This document shows positions 1-6,458 of a stretch of DNA of 8,231 nt, piece by piece; position 1 is the first letter of the stretch, and each line of letters opens with the position of its first letter. The position numbers and the translations under genes are program-made. Origin of the DNA: Chthoniobacter sp. (GTDB lineage: Bacteria; Verrucomicrobiota; Verrucomicrobiia; Chthoniobacterales; Chthoniobacteraceae); assembly GCA_025352865.1 (NCBI GenBank), contig JANXSB010000263.1, forward strand, positions 1 through 8,231, read 5' to 3'. The notes under the pieces are model-generated. The model was not told the DNA's origin, did not search any database, and saw only the letters and a program-made list of their open reading frames with translations.

Positions 1-188
1 ACATTGGGCCGGCCGGGCAGCACCTCGCGCAGCTCGACGTGCGCCCCGAGCCCGCGCAGAAAATCCGCCAGCCACGCCGCGATCCGCGCCTCGCCCGTGC
101 CGTCCGTGCCGGGATCGCCCTCGGGATTCACGCTGGGAATGCGGACAAGCGCCTGGAGGAGTTCGACGGCATTTTGCGGCTCGGTCAT
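1..188 (-). CDS. M20-family metallopeptidase (ArgE/DapE/CPG2 type), N-terminal fragment
   Basis: This is the start of a gene that continues past the left edge; 62 whole codons are visible. The protein begins MTEPQNAVELLQALVRIPSV, followed by NPEG, a GTGEARIAAWLADFLRGLG helix and a VELREVLPGRPN strand. This order (helix, 'LVRIPSVNP', acid, 'GEA..AAWLADFLR.LG', 'PGRPN') is the usual N-terminus of M20 zinc peptidases and deacylases such as acetylornithine deacetylase, succinyl-diaminopimelate desuccinylase and carboxypeptidase G2 relatives. The zinc ligands lie further along and are outside the window, so the substrate cannot be assigned. The ATG at 188 is chosen because the homology-like segment begins just after it; no Shine-Dalgarno sequence precedes it. 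It lies 87 bases downstream of the glycosyltransferase stop and could be the last visible member of that unit. Family call is from recognition of the N-terminal pattern only. Confidence 0.75.
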   Translation of the reverse strand, partial: MTEPQNAVELLQALVRIPSVNPEGDPGTDGTGEARIAAWLADFLRGLGAHVELREVLPGRPN

Positions 189-241
189 GCGCGGCAGATT
201 CGCCGCGACGCCGCGTGCTGGCGAGGCGATTTCCCGACGCA

Positions 242-259
242 ACCGGAAACCGTTCCGGT
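242..259 (-). terminator. Small hairpin between glycosyltransferase and M20 genes
   Basis: A perfect 7-bp inverted repeat (ACCGGAA / TTCCGGT) with a 4-base loop lies 17 bases after the glycosyltransferase stop. No run of T follows on the minus strand, so it is at best a weak or Rho-assisted terminator, or a processing or stability hairpin. A short GC-rich repeat of this size can also occur by chance. Confidence 0.25.
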
Positions 260-275
260 CAGCGCGGGTAAAACC

Positions 276-1135
276 TCACCGCGCTGCTGGCGTGAGCGTG
301 AGCGGCGGGAGGCGGTCGTCGAGCAGCGTGTGGACGATGGTGCGGGCGGCGTGTGGGCAGCCCATCGCGAGCGCGGCGCGGCGCATGGCGGAAAGGCGCG
401 CGGGGTCGGCGAGGAGCTTGTCGATTTTGAAGGCGAGTGTGGTGAGTTCGTTGCAGCGGATGGCTGCGCCTTCTTCGAGGAGGTGGTCGGTGTTGCGTTC
501 CTCCTGGCCGGGGATGGGTGAGAAGACTGCCATCGGCAGCCCGCAGGCGAGCGCCTCGCTGGTGGTGAGGCCGCCGGGTTTGCCGATGAAAAGATCGCTC
601 GCGTGCATCAACTCGTGCATGCGGTCGGTGTAGCCGAGGATGCGGAAGCGCGCGGCGTCCGACCCGGCGGCGCGGGTCACGCGCGCTTTCACGTCCTCGC
701 TTTTCCCGCAGATGACGATGGTCTGCGCGTCGTGCCGGAGCTGCTTGAGCCGCTCGACGATCAGTTCGGTCGGCCCCACGCCGAGCGCGCCCCCCGAAAG
801 CAGCAGCGTGGTTTTCTCCGCGTGCAAACCGTAGCTCGCGCGCACCGCGGCGCGGTCGATGGGCTCGGCGAAAACGGGATCAATCGGGATGCCGGAAACG
901 GTGATGCGCTCGCGCGGTAGGCCCAGCCGAGCACGTCCGGCGCGTCGCGCACGAGCTTCATGTAGAGCGTGGAGTAGGCTTCGCGAAAGAGCTTGTTGGT
1001 GAACTTCAGCGCGTCTTCGTGCCGCACGGCGGCCACGCGCTCATCGCGCGCGAATTCCTTTTCCAGCGCCTGCGCCGCGCGCATGTGCCCAGTGCCGGCG
1101 CTGGCGGAGAGGAGGAGGACGCGCTGTTTCGCCAT
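276..1135 (-). pseudogene. MGDG synthase-like / GT28 glycosyltransferase, broken by an internal out-of-frame deletion
   Basis: Two pieces of one gene are visible in different frames. The N-terminal piece starts at the ATG at 1135 and reads MAKQRVLLLSASAGTGH; the GxGH motif at residues 14-17 and the following 'RAAQALEKEF' helix match the MGDG_synth N-terminal domain. It continues to about residue 74 (VLGWAYR, ending near 914) and then loses sense. From 911 another frame reads ERITVSGIPIDPVFAEP and continues as a normal GT28 C-terminal domain: LLLSGGALGVGP, the nucleotide-sugar loop KPGGLTTSEALACGLP, and PGQEERN, to the TGA at 276-278. Together the parts give about 285 residues, whereas relatives run near 370-390. 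Roughly 90 residues of the acceptor domain, normally carrying a CTHFLPAE-like and a VTDFD-like motif, are absent at 911-916. Intact relatives transfer a sugar to a membrane lipid (diacylglycerol) at the inner membrane. The gene sits 19 bases after the STAS stop, so the two are probably co-transcribed. Either a real pseudogene or an assembly collapse in GC-repeat sequence. Confidence 0.8.
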
Positions 1136-1154
1136 GACGCCGCGCGCGTTTTTT

Positions 1155-1481
1155 TTACTGCACCGCCGTGGCGGTGGCTTCGTCGGGGAAAATGCGGAAG
1201 ACCTGGTCGAGGCACGCGACGTGGAAAATGGCGCGCACACTTTCGCTCAAACCGAAAAGCCCGAACGTGCCGCCGTAGGCCATGACGCGCTGGAGCGTCT
1301 CGATGAAGACGGCGAGGCCGGAGCTGTCGATGTAGCGGACTTTGGTGAGGTCGATGAGCAGGCGCGGCACTTTTTCCGCGACGAGCGGCGCGAGCGCGGC
1401 GCGAATCTCCGGCGCGCGATGCAGATCGACTTCGCCTTCGAGGACGAGGATGCCGTTGGGGTTCTGCGGAGTCGAAGCCAT
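1155..1481 (-). CDS. STAS-domain protein, SpoIIAA-like anti-sigma factor antagonist
   Basis: This encodes 108 residues, the normal size for a free-standing STAS protein. The N-terminal strand ILVLEGEVDLHRAPEIR is the typical 'G.lD...a..l' opening. LLIDLTKVRYIDSSGLAVF at residues 41-59 carries the DSSG phosphorylation loop; Ser54 corresponds by pattern to SpoIIAA Ser58. A GGTFGLFGLSESVRAIFHVACLDQVF region closes the fold. Such proteins bind an anti-sigma or serine-kinase partner when unphosphorylated and are released when the loop serine is phosphorylated. No RsbW-like kinase or PP2C phosphatase is encoded nearby, so partners must be elsewhere. The start is ATG 1481, 59 bases after the upstream pseudopilin stop, with no clear Shine-Dalgarno motif. 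The TAA stop at 1155-1157 begins a run of eight A on the coding strand leading to the glycosyltransferase start. Confident in the family; the regulated process is unknown. Confidence 0.9.
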   Translation of the reverse strand: MASTPQNPNGILVLEGEVDLHRAPEIRAALAPLVAEKVPRLLIDLTKVRYIDSSGLAVFIETLQRVMAYGGTFGLFGLSESVRAIFHVACLDQVFRIFPDEATATAVQ

Positions 1482-1540
1482 GCGCTTTTGCTAGCAGCAC
1501 GCACGCTCCCTCGCAACGCCCGTGTGCGGATGCCCGCGCC

Positions 1541-2104
1541 CTACCGCGCGACGACGTGGCCGTCGGCGTAGAGCATGTTCATCTTTTTCCGCGCGCCGGT
1601 TTCGTCGGGAAAATGGACGGCCTCGTAGTCCGTGGCGAGCCGCACGCGGGACGGAGCCAGCATGACTGCACGGCGCCGGAAGTAGGCGGTGACGGCAGCG
1701 GTCGGCTCGTCTTCCGAGATGGGCGACCACATGTAGCTGCAGCCGAGTTTGGCAAACCAGTTCGGGCCCTTGAGATCCTCGGGGCATTGGAAATTCGCTG
1801 CGACGAGACCGTAGGGCGCGAGCGCCTCGGGGAGCGGTTTGGCTCCGTCGCTGGTGTCGGGGTAGGCGGGATTTTTCGGGTCAAACTCGATGATCGGAAA
1901 TGTGTTGTCGTGATCCGTGGCGGCGGCGTGAGCGGCGATGCCGATCTGCCGCAGGTTGCTTTGGCATTTGATATTGTTCGCGCGTTCGACGGCCTTGCCG
2001 ACCGTGGGCATGAGCATGGAGGCGATCACCGCGATGATAGCGATGACGCAGAGCAGCTCGATGATCGTGAAGCCCGCGCGGGTCTGGAATCGGACGCGTT
2101 TCAT
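1541..2104 (-). CDS. Type II secretion-style pseudopilin (GspG-like N-terminus, DGH C-terminal motif)
   Basis: This encodes 187 residues with a class III prepilin leader: MKRVRFQTRAG followed by FTIIELL, so prepilin peptidase would cut after Gly11, leaving Phe at +1 and Glu16 at +5. Residues 14-33 form the hydrophobic membrane and assembly helix. ANNIKCQSNLRQIG at 42-55 is the usual continuation in Planctomycetes/Verrucomicrobia pseudopilins. FQCPED near 105 and the C-terminal MNMLYADGHV at 175-184 resemble the 'prepilin processing-associated H-X9-DG' ending, although the spacing from the nearest upstream His (164) to DG is longer than nine. Four cysteines (19, 47, 107, 122) are present. The ATG overlaps the TGA of the upstream gene as ATGA (2101-2104), a translational-coupling arrangement, so the two proteins are probably made together. 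No secretion ATPase, secretin or prepilin peptidase is in the window. It is probably a minor pseudopilin or an exported surface protein; the exact role is unknown. Confidence 0.85.
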   Translation of the reverse strand: MKRVRFQTRAGFTIIELLCVIAIIAVIASMLMPTVGKAVERANNIKCQSNLRQIGIAAHAAATDHDNTFPIIEFDPKNPAYPDTSDGAKPLPEALAPYGLVAANFQCPEDLKGPNWFAKLGCSYMWSPISEDEPTAAVTAYFRRRAVMLAPSRVRLATDYEAVHFPDETGARKKMNMLYADGHVVAR

Positions 2105-3150
2105 TTTGTGCCGCCGCCCGCCGCGCCGCCTCCACTCTTGATCTGCGCCTTTTGGGTCACGTAATTGTGCGACCGGGCGAGGCGCTGCTCGGGGCTGCGG
2201 CGCGCGTCCTGCGCGGACATGCGCGCCTCCATTTTGTCCTGCCGCGAAGGATCGGACATCAGCTCCTCAAACTTCGCGCGGCGCTGCTCGGGCGTGAGGT
2301 CTTTCAGGCTCTCGAAGAAAGCCTTTCGCTCGGCGAGTTCCGCCTCGGCCGTGGCGCGCTGGGCAGCGGGAAGTTTCGCGATCTCGGCTTTCGCGCGCTC
2401 TTCCATCGCCGCGGGATCAAAGCCTCGTCCGCCACCCGCAATCCGCGCCGCGATGCCGCCCGCGTCGGGCGGGCCACCGCTGTCCGGCGGGCCGCCGGCG
2501 GCGAAATCCGGGCGTCCGCCACCTTTTTGCAAAAGGAACATCGCCTCCGCCTGGCCGTGTGCAGCGCTCGCGAGGCGGGGCACCACCTTCGTGATCGGCC
2601 CGGTTTTCGGCGCGCTGGTCACGTCGGGGTTCCAGCTCTCGGGGTAAAGAAACATCGCCGAAACCTGCCGCGCGGCGGCCTCGAGATACGCCTGCACTTT
2701 CGGCTCCGCCGGGGCGGTGACATTCCACACGGCGAGCCGCGGATCGGGTGGGATGAGCGGCTCCTCGGCGACGGGCGGCGTGGGGACAAACGCGGTCTTC
2801 CAACCTGCGGGCCGCTGCCCCGCGGTGAGGCTGGCGACCACGGTGCTGATCGCACCCTTGTCGCCCGCGACGATGAACGCGAGACGCCAGCGCGCGTCGG
2901 TCACGGCGGCGAGAGTTTCGAGCGCCTCGGAGACGACGACTTTGTCCACATTCATGCGCACGGGCGTGGCGGGATCGAGGTCGGTCTTGAGCGTGACGTG
3001 GCCCTGCTTTTCGATTTCGCGGATGATCTGCGAGAGCGGATCTTTCTGCGAGTGGATGGTGATGAGCCCCCAATTCGCCCAGATGTGATGCACCATCGCG
3101 CCGATGACGAGGAGGGCGGTGAGCGGGATAAGCCAGCGGTTGCGATTCAT
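2101..3150 (-). CDS. Membrane-anchored protein with secretin/STN-like N-domain and helical LTPEQR tail
   Basis: This encodes 349 residues, not recognised as a named family. One hydrophobic segment at 7-28 (LIPLTALLVIGAMV...) is a signal anchor or uncleaved signal. Residues 38-95 (LSQIIREIEKQGHVTL, then PVRMNVDKVVVSEALETLAA, then WRLAFIV) follow the strand-helix-strand plan of the short STN/secretin N-domains that line secretins and TonB receptors. Residues 120-205 are Pro/Ala-rich and undefined. Residues 219-232 are a GGPPDxGGPPDxGG repeat. Residues 247-330 are charged helix, with AEAELAERKAFFESLKDLTPEQRRAKFEELM resembling the LTPEQR motif of Spy/CpxP-like periplasmic proteins. The end is Gly-rich. 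The start at 3150 has GAGGA just two to three bases before ATG, closer than usual. It lies 48 bases after leuS and its stop is fused to the pseudopilin start (ATGA), so a shared envelope or secretion role is a reasonable inference. The domain assignments are by eye. Confidence 0.7.
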   Translation of the reverse strand: MNRNRWLIPLTALLVIGAMVHHIWANWGLITIHSQKDPLSQIIREIEKQGHVTLKTDLDPATPVRMNVDKVVVSEALETLAAVTDARWRLAFIVAGDKGAISTVVASLTAGQRPAGWKTAFVPTPPVAEEPLIPPDPRLAVWNVTAPAEPKVQAYLEAAARQVSAMFLYPESWNPDVTSAPKTGPITKVVPRLASAAHGQAEAMFLLQKGGGRPDFAAGGPPDSGGPPDAGGIAARIAGGGRGFDPAAMEERAKAEIAKLPAAQRATAEAELAERKAFFESLKDLTPEQRRAKFEELMSDPSRQDKMEARMSAQDARRSPEQRLARSHNYVTQKAQIKSGGGAAGGGTK

Positions 3151-3198
3151 GTCCTCACGTCAACCCGCGTGGGCGCGAAAAGTTGTGGGTAAAGCCGC

Positions 3199-5781
3199 CT
3201 ACGCAACGACGAGGTTCACGAGTTTTCCCGGCACGACGATGACCTTTTTGATCTCCTTGCCGGCGGTCCATTCCACGATCTTCGCGCTACTGCGGGCCAG
3301 CGCCTCCACGGCTTCACGCGTGGCGTCTTTGGGCACGATGATTTTGTCGCGCACCTTGCCGTTCACTTGCAGGACGATTTCCATTTCGTCCTCGATGAGA
3401 AAGCGCTCGTCCCACTGCGGCCATGCGGCGTCGCACAGTTCGCCCGCGCTGCCGAAACGCTGCGCGAGGTTTTTCCACAGCTCCTCGGAAATGTGCGGGG
3501 CAAAGGGCTGGAGCAGCGTGAGGAGCGTGCGCACGGCGCTGAGCGGGCGAGGGGATACGTTGACGAAGGCGTTTGTGAAAACCATGAGCTGCGAGAGCGC
3601 GGTGTTGAAGCTGAGCGTCTCAATGTCGGCGGTGACTTTCTTGATGGATGCGTGGATGACGCGGAACTGCGCCTTGTCCGGCTCGGTCTCGGCGGACACT
3701 GCGCCGAGTGCGAAGGTGCCGTCCTGCTGCTCCTCCATGACGAGCCGCCACACGCGCGCGAGGAAGCGCGCGATGCCTTCCACGCCCGCCATTGACCACG
3801 GCTTCACCGCCTCCAGCGGGCCCATGAACATGAGGTAGCCGCGCAGCGCATCCGCTCCGTACTCGGCGATAACGTCGTCGGGGTTCACGACGTTGCCGCG
3901 GCTCTTGCTCATCTTCTGGCCGTCTTCGCCGAGGATGAGTCCCTGGTTCACGAGCCGCTGGAAAGGCTCGGGCGTGGAGACGTGGCCGAGGTCGTGCAGA
4001 ACCTTGTGCCAGAACCGCGCGTAGAGCAGGTGAAGCACGGCGTGCTCAGTGCCGCCGACGTAGAGATCGACGCCCCCGGGCTGGCCGCCACCCATCCAAT
4101 AACTCTCCGCGTCCGTGCCGACGAAACGCCCGGCGTTTTTCGTATCGCAATAACGCAGGTAGTACCAGCACGAGCCTGCCCACTGCGGCATGGTGTTGGT
4201 TTCACGCGTGGCTTTGTCGGAATAACGCAGCCAGTCGGTTGCTTTCGCCAGCGGCGGCTCGCCGGTGCCGGTGGGTTTGAAGTCAGCCAGTTCCGGCGGA
4301 GTGAGCGGCAGTTCCGCGGCGGAAAGCGCGCGGTGTTTCCCGTCCTCCCACACGATGGGAAACGGCTCGCCCCAATAACGCTGCCGCGAAAAGAGCCAGT
4401 CGCGCAGTTTGTAGTTCACGCACTTTTTTCCCAAGCCCTGCGCCTTCAGCCGCGCGGTGATGTCGGCCTTGGCATCGGCGGTGGAAAGGCCGTCGAGCGG
4501 GCCGCTGTTCACGGCGAAACCTTCGCCGGAAAAACATTCGAGCGGCTCGGTGTTGCACGCCGCTTTGTTGCCGATGCTCACGCGGGGCGCGGTGGCGACG
4601 ACCTCGCGGATGGGGAGCGCAAACTTGCGCGCAAACTCCCAGTCGCGCTCATCGTGCGCGGGCACGGCCATGATCGCGCCGGTGCCGTAGCCGGGCAGCA
4701 CGTAGTCGGCGATCCAGATCGGGATGCGCTCGCCATTGACGGGGTTGAGCGCAAACGCACCGGTCCACACGCCGGATTTTTCCTTCGCGAGTTCCGTGCG
4801 GTCGAGGTCGCTTTTGCGCGCGGTTTTTTCCCGATACTCGCGTACCGCCGGCCACTGCTCCTCGGTGACGAGCCGATCGACGATCGCATGCTCGGGCGCG
4901 AGCACCATGTAAGTCGCGCCATAGAGCGTGTCGGGCCGCGTGGTGAAAACGGTAATCTTTTCCGCCGAGTCGGCGACGGCGAAATGCACCTCCGTACCTT
5001 CGCTGCGGCCGATCCAGTTTTTTTGCAGGAGCCTAATTCCTTCGGGCCAGTCCAACCCATCCAACTCGTCAATGAGTCGCTGCGCAAAAGCTGTGATCCT
5101 TAGCATCCACTGGCGCATAGGTCTGCGCTCGACAGGATGTCCGCCGACTTCGCTCTTACCGTCGATAACCTCCTCATTGGCCAGCACCGTGCCTAGTGCC
5201 TGACACCAATTCACCGGAGCTTCGCTGACATAAGCGAGACGCGCACTATCCGCGTCCGAGCCGGAATAAGTCTCGATAGGTTCCGCGCGGTTACTCGAGG
5301 GGTTAAACCAAGAGTTATAGAGTTGAAGAAAGATCCACTGCGTCCAGCGGAAGTAACCTGGGTCGGTGGTATTGACTTCGCGCTGCCAGTCGTAGGCGAA
5401 GCCAAGACGCTGAAGCTGGCCTTTGAAGTAAGCGATGTTTTGTGCCGTGGTAACAGCGGGATGCTGGCCGGTCTTAATGGCATATTGCTCCGCCGGCAGG
5501 CCAAAGGAATCCCAACCCATCGGGTGCAGCACGTTGAAGCCGCGCATCCTTTTATACCGTCCAATGATGTCCGTGGCGGTGTAACCCTCGGGATGCCCGA
5601 CGTGCAGACCGCTCCCGCTGGGATACGGAAACATGTCGAGCACGTAGTACTTTGGCCGCGCCGGATCAAAGTCGGGCTCGCCGGGGTTCGGTGTGTGAAA
5701 GGTCTGCGCGTGATCCCAGTGCTGCTGCCATTTGGGCTCGAAGTCGGAGAAAGGATAGGGCTTGCGGCGGGTCGTGCTCAT
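3199..5781 (-). CDS. leuS: Leucyl-tRNA synthetase
   Basis: This encodes 860 residues, the usual bacterial length. The enzyme charges tRNA-Leu with leucine in the cytoplasm using ATP. The class I HIGH motif is HVGH at 60-63, within MFPYPSGSGLHVGHPEGY. The post-transfer editing domain shows TTRPDTLYG from residue 280 and HDERDWEFA from 376, whose second Asp matches the conserved editing aspartate. KMSKS is at 623-627. The C-terminal VNGKVRDKI and IVVPGKLVNLVV are typical. The sequence between the catalytic motifs (RLAYVSEAPVNWCQALGTVL, residues near 190-210) is complete. The frame stays open upstream to 5850, but the homology starts at MSTTRRKPYPFSDFEPKWQ, so ATG 5781 is chosen; the upstream codons are intergenic repeat. 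No Shine-Dalgarno motif is seen, and a CCTTTTCC tract precedes the ATG. It is the first gene of the leftward unit and divergent from rdgB. Residues about 68-247 are encoded by DNA of lower G+C than the rest (separate entry). Confidence 0.98.
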   Translation of the reverse strand: MSTTRRKPYPFSDFEPKWQQHWDHAQTFHTPNPGEPDFDPARPKYYVLDMFPYPSGSGLHVGHPEGYTATDIIGRYKRMRGFNVLHPMGWDSFGLPAEQYAIKTGQHPAVTTAQNIAYFKGQLQRLGFAYDWQREVNTTDPGYFRWTQWIFLQLYNSWFNPSSNRAEPIETYSGSDADSARLAYVSEAPVNWCQALGTVLANEEVIDGKSEVGGHPVERRPMRQWMLRITAFAQRLIDELDGLDWPEGIRLLQKNWIGRSEGTEVHFAVADSAEKITVFTTRPDTLYGATYMVLAPEHAIVDRLVTEEQWPAVREYREKTARKSDLDRTELAKEKSGVWTGAFALNPVNGERIPIWIADYVLPGYGTGAIMAVPAHDERDWEFARKFALPIREVVATAPRVSIGNKAACNTEPLECFSGEGFAVNSGPLDGLSTADAKADITARLKAQGLGKKCVNYKLRDWLFSRQRYWGEPFPIVWEDGKHRALSAAELPLTPPELADFKPTGTGEPPLAKATDWLRYSDKATRETNTMPQWAGSCWYYLRYCDTKNAGRFVGTDAESYWMGGGQPGGVDLYVGGTEHAVLHLLYARFWHKVLHDLGHVSTPEPFQRLVNQGLILGEDGQKMSKSRGNVVNPDDVIAEYGADALRGYLMFMGPLEAVKPWSMAGVEGIARFLARVWRLVMEEQQDGTFALGAVSAETEPDKAQFRVIHASIKKVTADIETLSFNTALSQLMVFTNAFVNVSPRPLSAVRTLLTLLQPFAPHISEELWKNLAQRFGSAGELCDAAWPQWDERFLIEDEMEIVLQVNGKVRDKIIVPKDATREAVEALARSSAKIVEWTAGKEIKKVIVVPGKLVNLVVA
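5041..5580 (-). other. Lower-GC block inside leuS
   Basis: By hand count this 540-base block is 304 G+C (56%), against 346 (64%) in the adjoining block 4501-5040; the line 5281-5340 falls to 47%. Codons rare elsewhere in the gene appear here (TTT, CTA, AGG, TTG, TAT, ATT, AGT). The frame and protein motifs are unbroken. This suggests homologous replacement from a lower-GC relative, or a chimeric contig. The edges are approximate. Confidence 0.55.
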
Positions 5782-5783
5782 GC

Positions 5784-5872
5784 GGAAAAGGCGGGAAGGA
5801 TGAAGGTGGAAGGCGGAAGTGGCAACCTCACTTCGCGCTTCATCCCTCATCCTTCATCCCTCATCCTTTTCC
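5784..5872. repeat. Large imperfect palindrome filling the leuS-rdgB divergent intergenic region
   Basis: The left arm is purine-rich and the right arm pyrimidine-rich, and the two match as inverted repeats in order from outside in. GGAAAAGG (5784-5791) pairs with CCTTTTCC (5865-5872), GGATGAAGG (5798-5806) with CCTTCATCC (5851-5859), and GAAGTG (5816-5821) with CACTTC (5829-5834), around a 7-base centre. The region occupies almost all of the 92 bases between the two divergent start codons, so both promoters must lie inside it or inside the genes; I see no convincing -35/-10 pair. It could be a dispersed palindromic repeat of the REP or miniature-element kind, a two-fold symmetric operator, or a cruciform-forming element. 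Confidence 0.65.
5839..5866. repeat. Heptamer tandem repeat, four units of YTCATCC
   Basis: Two exact copies of the 14-mer TTCATCCCTCATCC lie end to end, equivalent to four heptamers alternating TTCATCC and CTCATCC. It is in the right arm of the palindrome, seven bases before the rdgB ATG. Copy number could vary by slippage and would alter the rdgB leader. A single related unit is present inverted in the left arm (GGATGAA, 5798-5804). Confidence 0.8.
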
Positions 5873-5873
5873 C

Positions 5874-6458
5874 ATGCGCCGCCTGCTCATTGCCACGAAG
5901 AACGCCCACAAGACCGCTGAAATCCGCGCCATCCTCGGCGACGGCTGGGATGTGAGCGACCTCAACGCGCATCCCGAAATCGCCGCACCCGAGGAGACCG
6001 GCGCGACCTTCGCCGAGAACGCCGCGATCAAGGCGCTCGCCGCCGCGCGGCTTTTCCCCGGCCTTGTGCTCGCCGATGACTCCGGCCTCGAAGTCGATGC
6101 GCTCGGCGGTGCCCCCGGCGTCCGCTCCGCGCGCTATGCCGGCGAGCAGGCCACCGACGCCGGCAACCGCGCCAAGCTCCTCCGCGAACTCGCCGCCACG
6201 CGCGGGAAAGCGCGCACCGCCCGCTTCCGCTGCGCGCTCGCGCTCGCGGATGCCGGCACCGTGCGCGCCACTTTTGACGGCACGGTCGAGGGCGTCATCA
6301 TCAATGCCGAGCGCGGCGAGGACGGCTTTGGCTACGACGCGCTTTTCGTTCCTGCGGGCCATTGCGAGACTTTCGCCCAGCTCCCCGCCGCCGTGAAAAA
6401 CCAGCTCAGCCACCGGGCCCGTGCCGTCGCCCAGGCCGCCATCTTTCTCTGCCGCTAG
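5874..6458 (+). CDS. rdgB: RdgB/HAM1 non-canonical purine NTP pyrophosphatase
   Basis: This encodes 194 residues, the normal length. The enzyme hydrolyses dITP/ITP and XTP to the monophosphate plus pyrophosphate, keeping deaminated purines out of DNA and RNA in the cytoplasm. The Maf/HAM1-fold signatures are complete: ATKNAHKTAEI at 7-17 (the T-x-N-x-x-K-x-x-E nucleotide loop), LADDSGLEVDALGGAPGVRSARYAG at 66-90 with the general-base Asp69 in the same position as in E. coli RdgB, GEDGFGYDALF at 148-158, and SHRARA at 179-184. The frame is open upstream into leuS antisense sequence, but MRRLLIATKN is the natural N-terminus, so ATG 5874 is chosen. No Shine-Dalgarno motif is present; the leader is the pyrimidine-rich arm of the palindrome. 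Its TAG stop shares CTAG with the stop of the convergent pseudopilin gene, leaving no space for a terminator. Confidence 0.96.
   Translation: MRRLLIATKNAHKTAEIRAILGDGWDVSDLNAHPEIAAPEETGATFAENAAIKALAAARLFPGLVLADDSGLEVDALGGAPGVRSARYAGEQATDAGNRAKLLRELAATRGKARTARFRCALALADAGTVRATFDGTVEGVIINAERGEDGFGYDALFVPAGHCETFAQLPAAVKNQLSHRARAVAQAAIFLCR

Noticed and set aside
4..633. Plus-strand open frames over the M20 and glycosyltransferase region
   Set aside because: The minus strand carries recognisable M20 and GT28 motifs across the same bases; the plus readings are Arg/Ser-rich shadows.
1149..1156. Run of eight T (eight A on the coding strand) as a programmed slippage site linking STAS and glycosyltransferase
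   Set aside because: It lies after the STAS TAA stop and before the glycosyltransferase ATG, so slippage there would not join the two proteins in any evident way.
2152..3192. A 346-codon open frame on the plus strand
   Set aside because: It is antisense to the STN-like protein gene, whose minus-strand reading has a membrane segment, ordered domains and an ATGA coupling; the plus reading is low-complexity Arg/Gly.
3982..5103. A 373-codon open frame on the plus strand opposite leuS
   Set aside because: It is fully antisense to a clear leuS, and its translation shows no motifs and the Arg/Gly/Ala-rich composition typical of open antisense frames in GC-rich genes.
5782..5850. Possible N-terminal extension of LeuRS by 23 codons
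   Set aside because: The extra residues are encoded by the intergenic palindrome and have no LeuRS counterpart; ATG 5781 gives the family-standard 860 residues.
5839..5866. CRISPR-like repeat array
   Set aside because: The units are 7 or 14 bases with no spacers between them; this is a simple tandem repeat.
5652..5873. Possible N-terminal extension of rdgB by 74 codons
   Set aside because: It reads antisense through the leuS 5' end and the intergenic palindrome. RdgB proteins start at the MRRLLIATKN segment and the length from ATG 5874 is normal.
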